Shown piece after piece: positions 1 to 5,074 of a stretch of DNA of 5,074 nucleotides. This stretch comes from Alphaproteobacteria bacterium (GTDB lineage Bacteria > Pseudomonadota > Alphaproteobacteria > UBA8366). Position 1 is the first letter of the stretch; each line of letters starts with the position of its first letter. Where the stretch lies: NCBI GenBank assembly GCA_030743445.1, contig JASLSL010000116.1, forward strand, positions 1 to 5,074. Reading direction: 5' to 3'. Below the pieces are notes generated by a model. That model searched no databases and had not been told where the DNA came from. It saw only the letters and a program-made list of their open reading frames with translations. The position numbers were made by a program, and so were the translations under genes.

Positions 1-1056
1 CGTCGTGCCCGGCACGTCCGGCACCGGGATCGTTCCGGCGTCGGGCTGATCGAGCAATGTCACCTTGCCGACCTCGCGCACGTGCGGGTCGGCGAGCCAG
101 TCGCCGAAGTCGTTGACCGGGCTGCACAGGATCTCCGCCGCCTGAAGCTTCTCGGCCCACACCGCCGAAGTTTCCTCGGCGAAGGTCTTGCGCAGTTCCG
201 GCAGCAGTGCTGCGGTGTTCTCCGCGCGCTTCTCGAAACTGTCGAAGCGCGGGTCCCGGGCGAGGTCGGGCCGGCCGATCAGCTCGCACATATGGACGTA
301 CTTCGGCTCGCGGATAATGGCGACGGCGAGCCATCCGTCCTTGGTCTGGAAGCTGCCGGTCGGCGCGTTGAGAATCCGCGGATTGCCGTCGGTGAGGTGG
401 TACTCGACGATCTTCGGCGCCAGGAAGGCCGCCGTGCTCTGCATCAGGTTGATGTCGAGGTAGCGGCCCTCGCCGCTCTCGCGCCGCGCATAAAGCGCCG
501 CCTGGACCGCCTGGAAGGTATAGACCCCGGCCGAGGTGTCGACGATCAGCATGCCGATCCGGTGCGGCACCCCGTCCATGCCCTCGTTGACCGATACGAT
601 TCCCGAAAAGGCCTGCATCACCGTGTCGGTCGCCGGCCGGCCGGCGTTCGGGCCCGCCTGACCGAACCCGCTGACCGAGACGTAAAGCACGTTCGGATTG
701 ACTTTGCGGATGTCCTCGTAGCCGATATGGAGCCGGTCCGCGACGCCCGGGCGCGAGCTCTCGATGAAGATGTCGCAGTCCCTGGCGAGCTCGAGCAAAA
801 GCTCGACCGCGCCGTCCTTCTTGAGGTCGAGGGCGAGACACTTCTTACCCCGGTTGGCGATAATGCCGAGCGGTGTGTGGTCGCCATAAGCTTGCCCGAT
901 CTGCCGGATCCAGTCGCCCTCGGGCGGTTCGACCTTTATCACCTCCGCACCATAGAGCGCGAACAGCGCAGCGCAGTACGGGCCGGCGAAGCCCTGGCTG
1001 ACATCGAGGACCTTGATGCCCTGATATGGTTGGTCTTGGCTCACGCCGCCGATCAT
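1..1056 (-). CDS. CaiB/BaiF family class III CoA-transferase (3' end cut off by the window)
   Basis: Family III enzymes move CoA between organic acids through an aspartyl-CoA thioester intermediate in the cytoplasm; members include formyl-CoA, carnitine and bile-acid CoA-transferases and alpha-methylacyl-CoA racemase. The frame runs from an ATG at 1056 without a stop to base 1 (352 codons). The family is usually about 390-410 residues, so roughly the last 40-50 are outside. Visible family marks are the N-terminal IKVLDVSQGFAGPYC block (residues 14-28), GAEVIKVEPPEGD (36-48), NRGKKCLALDLK (68-79), VSGFGQAGPN (128-137), the expected catalytic Asp in IVDTSAGVY (D173), GEGRYLDINLMQS (195-207) and GRPDLARDPRF (261-271). 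No good ribosome-binding site precedes the ATG; a GTG at codon 5 is an alternative start. It begins 33 bp after the radical SAM stop, so translation may depend on the upstream gene. Substrate cannot be told from these motifs. Confidence 0.93.
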   Translation of the reverse strand, partial: MIGGVSQDQPYQGIKVLDVSQGFAGPYCAALFALYGAEVIKVEPPEGDWIRQIGQAYGDHTPLGIIANRGKKCLALDLKKDGAVELLLELARDCDIFIESSRPGVADRLHIGYEDIRKVNPNVLYVSVSGFGQAGPNAGRPATDTVMQAFSGIVSVNEGMDGVPHRIGMLIVDTSAGVYTFQAVQAALYARRESGEGRYLDINLMQSTAAFLAPKIVEYHLTDGNPRILNAPTGSFQTKDGWLAVAIIREPKYVHMCELIGRPDLARDPRFDSFEKRAENTAALLPELRKTFAEETSAVWAEKLQAAEILCSPVNDFGDWLADPHVREVGKVTLLDQPDAGTIPVPDVPGTT

Positions 1057-1089
1057 AAGATCATTCTGTTGGAGGTTAAAACCCTGCGG

Positions 1090-2052
1090 TCAACCGGCGT
1101 GGCTGCACGACCCGCCGCCGAGCACGCAGAACCGGGCGCAGTGCGGATGGTTGAGCTTCACCGGCGTCATCGCATCGGCGATATCGTGGCCCATATCGAA
1201 CTGCCGGTCGTAGGGCAGCAGGGTGCACGGCACCATCACCGGCCGGTCCTCGCCCTTGTGTTTGACCACCATGCGCGAGGTCGCGCACATCATCGCCTCG
1301 GGTGCGATGCCGAGGACGTCCCAGCATCCGGTGGTGATCTCGGCGACGTCCTGGGTTTCGTCCATCTCCGGGAACAGGGTCAGCGCCGTCCGGTCGCCGG
1401 CGTCGACCGGGATACCCTCGGCCTCGAACAGGCGGGCGTATCCCTCGCGCATCCGGTCCTCGGAATCGCCCCAGCAGGTGCGGCCTGCGATATGAAGGGT
1501 CGCCCCGGTCTCCACGAGCCAGCGGATGCCGTCGAGCGTGCGCCGCCAGCTATGGGCGCCGCGCAGGCTTTCGTGCAAGGATGCGGAGTAATGGTCGAGC
1601 GATACCCTGACCACCAGCTTCTCGCCGTGGCGCGCCACCAAGCCGGCGAGCCGGTCGGCGCACTTCATCATCGGCCGCATCGCATTGGTCAGCACCAGGA
1701 CGCGGAAGCCGCGCTCCAGCGCCATTTCCATCATCGCCACCAGGTCCGGGTTCATAAACGGCTCGCCGCCGGTGAAGCCGATCTCCTCGGTATCCATGCG
1801 GTTGGCCCCGATCTCGTCGAGGTAGCCGGTCACCTCGGCGAGCGACAGATAGGCGAGGCGATCGTTCTTCGGGCTCGATTCGATATAGCAGTGGTCGCAG
1901 GTCAGGTTACACAGCGTGCCGGTGTTGAACCACAGGACCGCTAGCCGGGTCGCGGCGATGAAGGCTCGTGGCTCACCCTTCGCGGTGACGTCCGGGTTTT
2001 GGAACTTGGCCCGATCGAGTGGCGTTTCGGCGGCGGGGCGGAGTACGTTCAT
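1090..2052 (-). CDS. Radical SAM protein with cysteine-rich C-terminus, function unassigned
   Basis: This is a radical SAM enzyme: it should bind a 4Fe-4S cluster and cleave S-adenosylmethionine to start radical chemistry. Numbered from the ATG at 2052 (320 residues), the cluster motif CNLTCDHC supplies C48, C52 and C55 (CxxxCxxC). It is followed by YIESSPKNDRL, the SAM-contacting GFTGGEP (92-98) and the strands VLVLTNA and VVRVSLD. The C-terminal third has further cysteines at 243, 256, 276, 305, 309 and 316, the last three in a CARFCVLGGGSC block. These are well placed for an auxiliary SPASM-like Fe-S cluster, though the spacing is not a textbook SPASM pattern. The frame stays open upstream to a TTG at 2121 and an ATG at 2088, but 2052 has a GGGGA 5 nt upstream, and the longer forms run through a stem-loop. 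The CoA-transferase follows after 33 bp. I do not recognise a characterised homologue; peptide or small-molecule maturation are both possible. Confidence 0.9.
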   Translation of the reverse strand: MNVLRPAAETPLDRAKFQNPDVTAKGEPRAFIAATRLAVLWFNTGTLCNLTCDHCYIESSPKNDRLAYLSLAEVTGYLDEIGANRMDTEEIGFTGGEPFMNPDLVAMMEMALERGFRVLVLTNAMRPMMKCADRLAGLVARHGEKLVVRVSLDHYSASLHESLRGAHSWRRTLDGIRWLVETGATLHIAGRTCWGDSEDRMREGYARLFEAEGIPVDAGDRTALTLFPEMDETQDVAEITTGCWDVLGIAPEAMMCATSRMVVKHKGEDRPVMVPCTLLPYDRQFDMGHDIADAMTPVKLNHPHCARFCVLGGGSCSHAG

Positions 2053-2068
2053 TGAGGTCCCCAAGGGT

Positions 2069-2082
2069 CCCGCCTGGGCGGG
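2069..2082 (-). promoter_or_regulatory. Short GC-only hairpin just upstream of the radical SAM ribosome-binding site
   Basis: CCCGCC (2069-2074) and GGCGGG (2077-2082) are exact inverted repeats; a realistic fold is a 5-bp G/C stem with a 4-nt loop. In the minus-strand transcript it ends only a few bases before the GGGGA (2062-2058) that precedes the ATG at 2052, so it could limit ribosome access. No U-tract follows, so it is not an intrinsic terminator. In such GC-rich DNA a hairpin this small can arise by chance. Confidence 0.25.
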
Positions 2083-2088
2083 CCTCAT

Positions 2089-2140
2089 GATTTTCGTCGG
2101 CCCTTTTATGCCACAGGACAAGGGCGAAACAACGAAAATC
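2089..2140 (-). promoter_or_regulatory. Two-tier stem-loop in the leader of the radical SAM gene
   Basis: Read on the minus strand, GATTTTCGT (2140-2132) pairs exactly with ACGAAAATC (2097-2089), a 9-bp outer stem. Inside it, after an asymmetric internal loop (TGTTTC against CG), GCCCTT (2125-2120) pairs exactly with AAGGGC (2105-2100), closing a 14-nt loop. The structure lies in the 162-bp gap between the VOC stop and the radical SAM ATG at 2052. The outer stem is AT-rich against a GC-rich background and neither side is followed by a U-tract, so it does not look like a terminator. It may be a structured 5' leader, or a protein-binding palindrome acting as DNA. I do not recognise a known riboswitch class. 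Confidence 0.4.
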
Positions 2141-2214
2141 CCCGGCGGTCACGGAAAGTTGCTTGGTCTCCGGCTCGATGGCGAGATCTTCGTATCCGGG
2201 CGTTCTTCCGACGG

Positions 2215-2649
2215 CTAGATATCCAACGGCCTGCCTTGGGCGACCGCCTGCGGATCGCGTTTCCATTCGTCGGATACGTCGACATAGACCTCGAGCTGGT
2301 TGCCGTCCGGGTCGAAGAAGTAGAGCGACTGGGTGACCTCGTGGTCGACCGCCCGCACCTCGATGCCCGCGGCGTCGAATTTCGCCTTCGCCTCGATCAG
2401 GACCTCCGGATCGTCGCCGATCTTGAAGGCGACATGCTGCAGGCCGACCGCCTTATCGTCGGCGCCCGCGGCATCGTCGCCGACCGCCATGACGGCGAAA
2501 TCGTGATGATCGCCGAGGCTGAAGAAGGTCATGTTGAGGCGCTCGAACCGGGCCGCGATCGGCAGGCCGAGGAACCCGTTGTAGAACTCTTCGGCGCGCG
2601 CCTGGTTGGCGACCTTGAGCACGACATGGCCGAGCGACTGGATTTTCAT
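2215..2649 (-). CDS. VOC superfamily metalloprotein (glyoxalase / extradiol dioxygenase fold)
   Basis: A 144-residue single-unit vicinal-oxygen-chelate protein, soluble, with two beta-alpha-beta-beta-beta modules and a divalent metal site. H8 in LGHVVLKV, H72 in GLQHVAFKI and E120 in GNQLEVYVD match the 2-His-1-Glu metal triad of the family. YFFDPDGNQLEVY (110-122) is the usual last strand. Y110 lies ten residues before the metal Glu, the spacing of the active-site Tyr and Glu of BphC-type extradiol dioxygenases (Y250/E260), and H103 precedes it in VDHEVTQSLYF. That favours a ring-cleaving or related oxygenase-like site over fosfomycin-resistance or glyoxalase I proteins, but substrate is unknown and many such short VOC proteins are uncharacterised. 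The ATG at 2649 is preceded by AAGGGA with 8 nt spacing. The gap to the flavin-fold gene upstream is 97 bp and shows no clear terminator, so co-transcription is possible. Confidence 0.9.
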   Translation of the reverse strand: MKIQSLGHVVLKVANQARAEEFYNGFLGLPIAARFERLNMTFFSLGDHHDFAVMAVGDDAAGADDKAVGLQHVAFKIGDDPEVLIEAKAKFDAAGIEVRAVDHEVTQSLYFFDPDGNQLEVYVDVSDEWKRDPQAVAQGRPLDI

Positions 2650-2746
2650 CTTTCGAATCCCTTAAGCGATACCGATCGCGACGTCGGAGTTTACCGAAGC
2701 ATCACCGGATAAGCAGTGAATTAAGTTGGTCGACGCGCTTTGCCGG

Positions 2747-3400
2747 TCAACCCAGCTTGAAGTTCGTGGCGTAGTCGGGCACCGGAATGCCGTCGGCGAG
2801 CTTCGGGTCGGGTATCGGGTCGCCGATGGCGATGCCGAGCGGCACCACCCCGGCCCAGCATGGCAGCGCGTAGTCCTCGTCGTCGTCGATCGGCGGGCCG
2901 ATCCGGACCTTGGCCGAGACCTCCTCCAAGGGCACCCGCAGCACCATCGTCGCCTTGAATTCCTGATCGTCCGGCGGGCGCACCTCGTCCCAACGCCCCG
3001 GCGTGATGCGATCCATGAACGCCTTGAGCGCCGCCATCTTCTCGTCCGCGTCCTCGACCAACTCGGCGGTGCCGAAGATCATCACCGAGCGATAGTTGAT
3101 CGAGTGATGGAAGCCCGAGCGCGCCAGCACCAGCCCGTCGAGATGGGTCACCGCGATGCAGACCTCGATTCCACCCCTCAACGATCGCAAGGTGCGGCTC
3201 GCCGACGAGCCGTGGACATAGACCGTGTCGTCCTCGCGCCAATAGGCGGTCGGCACGACGAACGGGCTGCCGTCGACGGCGAAGCCCATGTGGCAGATCA
3301 TCCCGGCGTCGAGGACCGCGTGGACGGTCTCGCGGTCGTAATGGCCGCGCTCGTGGATCCGTTTGACCCGGGTGCGTTCGGTGACGGCAAAGTCGTTCAT
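2747..3400 (-). CDS. Pyridoxamine 5'-phosphate oxidase-like FMN-binding split-barrel protein (COG3467/Nim type)
   Basis: A 217-residue cytoplasmic flavin-binding split-barrel protein. The order of motifs matches the COG3467 group: an Arg-rich N-terminus RTRVKRIHERGHYDRE (9-24), the ICHMGFAVDGSPFVVPTAY strand pair (35-53), YVHGSSASRTLRSL (61-74), the usual flavin-phosphate region, then SGFHHSINYRSVMIFG (95-110) and a C-terminal VSAKVRIGPPIDDDEDYALPCWAGVVPL segment (161-188). H37 sits where Nim nitroimidazole-resistance proteins carry a functional His. Nim homology suggests FMN, heme or reductase-type chemistry; true PdxH activity is unlikely because it is a separate subfamily. The ATG at 3400 follows GAGGA (3414-3410) with 9 nt spacing. 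It diverges from a MocR-type regulator across a 229-bp region, which suggests that regulator controls it. A palindromic repeat lies 25 bp upstream of the start and would fall in its leader if the promoter is on the far side. Confidence 0.92.
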   Translation of the reverse strand: MNDFAVTERTRVKRIHERGHYDRETVHAVLDAGMICHMGFAVDGSPFVVPTAYWREDDTVYVHGSSASRTLRSLRGGIEVCIAVTHLDGLVLARSGFHHSINYRSVMIFGTAELVEDADEKMAALKAFMDRITPGRWDEVRPPDDQEFKATMVLRVPLEEVSAKVRIGPPIDDDEDYALPCWAGVVPLGIAIGDPIPDPKLADGIPVPDYATNFKLG

Positions 3401-3425
3401 GGCAGTCGTTCCTCGTCTTATTCAT

Positions 3426-3528
3426 CGTCATTCCCGCGCAAGCGGGAATCCATGCCTGAGCGGTCGTTCTATCCGAGAGTCCCAGGCATGGATTCCGGAT
3501 CGACGCTTACGCGGCGTCCGGAATGACG
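3426..3528. repeat. 103-bp imperfect palindromic intergenic repeat (ATTCCCGC-type)
   Basis: The ends are exact 9-bp inverted repeats, CGTCATTCC (3426-3434) and GGAATGACG (3520-3528). The left arm is itself a hairpin, ATTCCCGC (3430-3437), loop GCAA, GCGGGAAT (3442-3449). The right arm is a longer hairpin, ATTCCGGA (3492-3499) with TCCGGAAT (3517-3524), continued inward by CGACGC/GCGGCG with one mismatch and a TTAC loop. Between them GGAATCCATGCCTG (3445-3458) pairs exactly with CAGGCATGGATTCC (3483-3496). The whole can therefore fold either as two small hairpins or as one long one. This resembles the dispersed CGTCATTCCCGC... palindromes common between genes in many proteobacteria. It has no coding capacity; likely a non-autonomous palindromic element. 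Copies elsewhere in the genome cannot be seen here. Confidence 0.75.
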
Positions 3529-3629
3529 GCTTTGATTGAAGCCGGTAGGCCATACCATCAAGACAAAATGGATTGGTTGAAAGGGCCAATTCATCTATAT
3601 CAATGGGGCCATTATAAGGGACCCAAGCC
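3529..3629. promoter_or_regulatory. Divergent promoter/operator region between the flavin-fold gene and the MocR-type regulator
   Basis: This stretch is clearly richer in A/T than the genes on either side. It holds ATTGG-N9-CCAAT (3572-3590), AATGG-GG-CCATT (3602-3613) and a GGGCCA direct repeat at 3583-3588 and 3606-3611, 23 bp apart or about two helical turns on one face. Such paired sites fit operators of dimeric MocR/GabR regulators. Promoter hexamers are only suggestive. For the plus strand, TTGGTT (3574-3579) and TATATC (3596-3601) have a 16-bp spacer; for the minus strand, TATAAT (3616-3611) is perfect but lacks a good -35. TATAAG (3613-3618) on the plus strand overlaps the ribosome-binding site and is too near the start to be a likely -10. 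Confidence 0.45.
3616..3621 (+). promoter_or_regulatory. Ribosome-binding site fixing the GTG start of the regulator
   Basis: AAGGGA lies 8 nt before GTG at 3630. An in-frame TAA at 3615-3617 closes the frame upstream, and GTG is the first possible start after it, so the non-ATG start is well supported. Confidence 0.65.
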
Positions 3630-5074
3630 GTGCCCAAACGCACTTCCGCCGCGCATCTGGCCGCGCTTGCGGTCGACCCCAAGTCGCCGGAGCCGCTCTA
3701 CCGCCAGATCTATTTCGCGATCCGCGAGGCGATTCTCGACGGCCGGCTGGCGCCGGGCCAACGGCTGCCGGCGACCCGGACCCTGGCGCGCGATCTCGGC
3801 CTGTCGCGCAACACCGTGGTCACCGCCTTCGAGCAGTTGCACGCGGAGGGCTATGTCGAGGGGCGGACCGGGGCGGGATCGTACGTGTCGACGATCCTGC
3901 CCGAGGAGTTGTTGAACGCACGGGCGGCGGCCGGCCGGACATCGGGGGGGCGGCGGCGCCGCCGCGGGCCGTCGGAACGCGGCGCCTATCTCGCCGGGAT
4001 TCGCACCAGGCAAGAGTCGAGACCGCGGGCCTTCTCGCCGGGCCTGCCCGAGCTCGCCCGCTTTCCATTCGAGGACTGGGCCCGGCTGATCGCCCGGCGC
4101 TGGCGGCGGCCGTCGATGAGCTTCCTGGTCGCGGCCGACCCGGCAGGCTATCGGCCCTTGCGCGAGGCGATCGCGCAATATCTCGGCGCCGCCCGGGCGG
4201 TCTCGTGCACGCCGGACCAGGTCGTGGTCGTTTCCGGCGCGCAGCAGGCGCTCGACCTGATGGCGCGGGTGCTGATCGATCCCGGCGACACGGTGTGGAT
4301 GGAGGAGCCCGGCTACCCCGGCATGCGCGGCGCCCTGCTCGCCGCGGGCGCCAGTCTGGCACCGGTGCCGATCGACGACGAGGGGTTGAGCGTCGCCGCC
4401 GGCCGCAAACTGGCGCCCGCCGCCCGGCTCGCCTGCGTCTCGCCGTCGCACCAATACCCCTTGGGCGTGACCATGAGCCTGACCCGGCGGCTCGAGCTCC
4501 TGGAATGGGCGCGCGAGGCCGACGCCTTCATCCTCGAGGACGACTACGACAGCGAATACCGCTACGGCGGCCGGCCGCTCGCCGCCCTCCAGGGCCTCGA
4601 CGAGGAGGGAAGGGTGATCTACGTCGGCTCGCTCTCCAAGGTGATGTTCCCGGGGCTGCGCATCGGCTACATGATCGTGCCCGAGGACTTGGTCGACGCC
4701 TTCATCCGGGTCCGGGTGCTGGTCGACACCCACCCGTCCTCGATCGCCCAGGCCGCCCTCGCCGACTTCATCGCCGAGGGCTATCTCGCGGCCCATATCC
4801 GCCGCATGCGCGCGCTCTATGCCGAACGCCAGCGGATGCTGCTCGACGTGATGGCGGCGGGGCCCGACCTCGCGCTCGCTCCCGACGAGGCCGGGATGCA
4901 CCTCGTAGCCCGGCTGGCGAAGGGCATCGACGACCGCGTGTTGTCGGCCCGCGCCCGGGCCGAGGGTGTCGAGGCGCCGGCGCTCTCGACCTACTATCAC
5001 GGCCCGCCCGACCGCCAGGGCCTGCTGTTGGGCTACGCCGGGCTCGGCGAGACCGAGATTCGCGACGGCGTCGA
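3630..5074 (+). CDS. MocR/GabR-type transcriptional regulator: GntR winged helix fused to a fold-type I aminotransferase domain (3' end cut off)
   Basis: A PLP-dependent DNA-binding regulator, read from GTG at 3630 for 481 codons to the right edge without a stop; only a short C-terminal tail should be missing. Residues about 21-90 form the GntR winged helix: PLYRQIYFAIREAILDGRL, then LPATRTLARDLGLSRNTV and the wing EGYVEGRTGAGSYV. A linker of about 45 residues carries a run of five arginines (109-113 region). The rest is the aminotransferase fold: PLREAIAQYL (176-185), VSGAQQALDL (201-210), EEPGYPG (225-231), SPSHQYPLG (271-279), LEDDYDSEY (302-310) and SLSK (334-337). K337 should form the Schiff base with PLP; D304 and Y306 keep the same distances from it as GabR D279, Y281 and K312. 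It therefore probably binds PLP and senses an amine or a B6 vitamer. Its divergent partner is a flavin split-barrel gene, so it may regulate that gene; PdxR-like and GabR-like roles cannot be separated here. Confidence 0.93.
   Translation, partial: MPKRTSAAHLAALAVDPKSPEPLYRQIYFAIREAILDGRLAPGQRLPATRTLARDLGLSRNTVVTAFEQLHAEGYVEGRTGAGSYVSTILPEELLNARAAAGRTSGGRRRRRGPSERGAYLAGIRTRQESRPRAFSPGLPELARFPFEDWARLIARRWRRPSMSFLVAADPAGYRPLREAIAQYLGAARAVSCTPDQVVVVSGAQQALDLMARVLIDPGDTVWMEEPGYPGMRGALLAAGASLAPVPIDDEGLSVAAGRKLAPAARLACVSPSHQYPLGVTMSLTRRLELLEWAREADAFILEDDYDSEYRYGGRPLAALQGLDEEGRVIYVGSLSKVMFPGLRIGYMIVPEDLVDAFIRVRVLVDTHPSSIAQAALADFIAEGYLAAHIRRMRALYAERQRMLLDVMAAGPDLALAPDEAGMHLVARLAKGIDDRVLSARARAEGVEAPALSTYYHGPPDRQGLLLGYAGLGETEIRDGV

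Noticed and set aside
82..1944. 620-codon open frame on the plus strand
   Set aside because: It lies antisense to both the CoA-transferase and the radical SAM genes, crosses their boundary, and its translation is Arg/Ala/His/Asp-rich low-complexity text with no family motif. Long antisense frames are expected in GC-rich DNA.
2089..2140. Intrinsic terminator for the VOC gene
   Set aside because: The stem-loop is not followed by a U-tract on either strand, and it lies 75 bp past the VOC stop.
1973..2266. 97-codon minus-strand frame across the VOC/radical SAM gap, considered as a peptide substrate for the radical SAM enzyme
   Set aside because: It starts inside the VOC gene and ends out of frame inside the radical SAM gene, has no ribosome-binding site that I can see, and lacks a leader/core layout or repeated core residues.
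2666..2679. Small hairpin GCGAT/ATCGC between the flavin-fold and VOC genes
   Set aside because: A 5-bp stem with no U-tract is too weak to call a terminator or regulatory element.
2236..2712. 158-codon plus-strand frame opposite the VOC gene
   Set aside because: Antisense shadow; the minus frame holds the H8/H72/E120 metal triad.
2721..3431. 236-codon minus-strand frame overlapping the flavin-fold gene
   Set aside because: It is a shifted frame of the same strand, Arg/Gly-rich without motifs, whereas the 2747-3400 frame shows the full COG3467 motif order.
3552..3557. GabR-like ATACCA operator half-site
   Set aside because: Only one copy is present; GabR sites need a spaced pair, and no second copy is found in the intergenic region.
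3612..5000. 462-codon open frame on the minus strand opposite the regulator
   Set aside because: The plus-strand frame carries clear GntR and aminotransferase motifs; the antisense product has none and has typical shadow composition.

Overview
The window is GC-rich (by eye roughly two-thirds G+C, with strong G/C third-position bias). It looks like a chromosomal stretch from a high-GC proteobacterium, most plausibly an alphaproteobacterium. That assignment rests on codon use, the style of the protein families and the type of dispersed ATTCCCGC-like palindrome present; no rRNA or other marker gene is available to confirm it. I see no tRNA, rRNA, CRISPR array, transposase or phage gene.

Layout. 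Four genes lie on the minus strand, reading right to left: a FMN-binding split-barrel (pyridoxamine-phosphate-oxidase-like, COG3467/Nim-type) protein (2747-3400); a small VOC/glyoxalase-extradiol-type metalloprotein (2215-2649); a radical SAM protein with a cysteine-rich C-terminus (1090-2052); and a class III (CaiB/BaiF) CoA-transferase cut off by the left edge (1-1056). One gene lies on the plus strand: a MocR/GabR-type regulator, with a GntR winged helix fused to an aminotransferase fold (3630 to the right edge, cut off). It diverges from the flavin-fold gene across a 229-bp intergenic region.

The intergenic region has two parts. Next to the flavin-fold gene is a 103-bp imperfect palindromic repeat (3426-3528) made of two hairpins and a 14-bp inner inverted repeat. 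Next to the regulator is about 100 bp of AT-richer DNA (3529-3629) with short inverted and direct repeats that are candidates for the operator and promoters.

How the genes may work together. The divergent regulator/flavin-fold pair looks like a typical local regulatory unit, with a PLP-binding regulator probably controlling the neighbouring flavoprotein, itself or both. The radical SAM and CoA-transferase genes are 33 bp apart and probably co-transcribed. The VOC gene is 162 bp upstream of the radical SAM start, and the gap contains a two-tier stem-loop on the transcribed strand that could be a structured leader. No substrate can be assigned to the radical SAM / CoA-transferase / VOC group from sequence alone. 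The most distinctive item is the radical SAM protein with its extra cysteines; whether it is part of a new pathway is not shown here.
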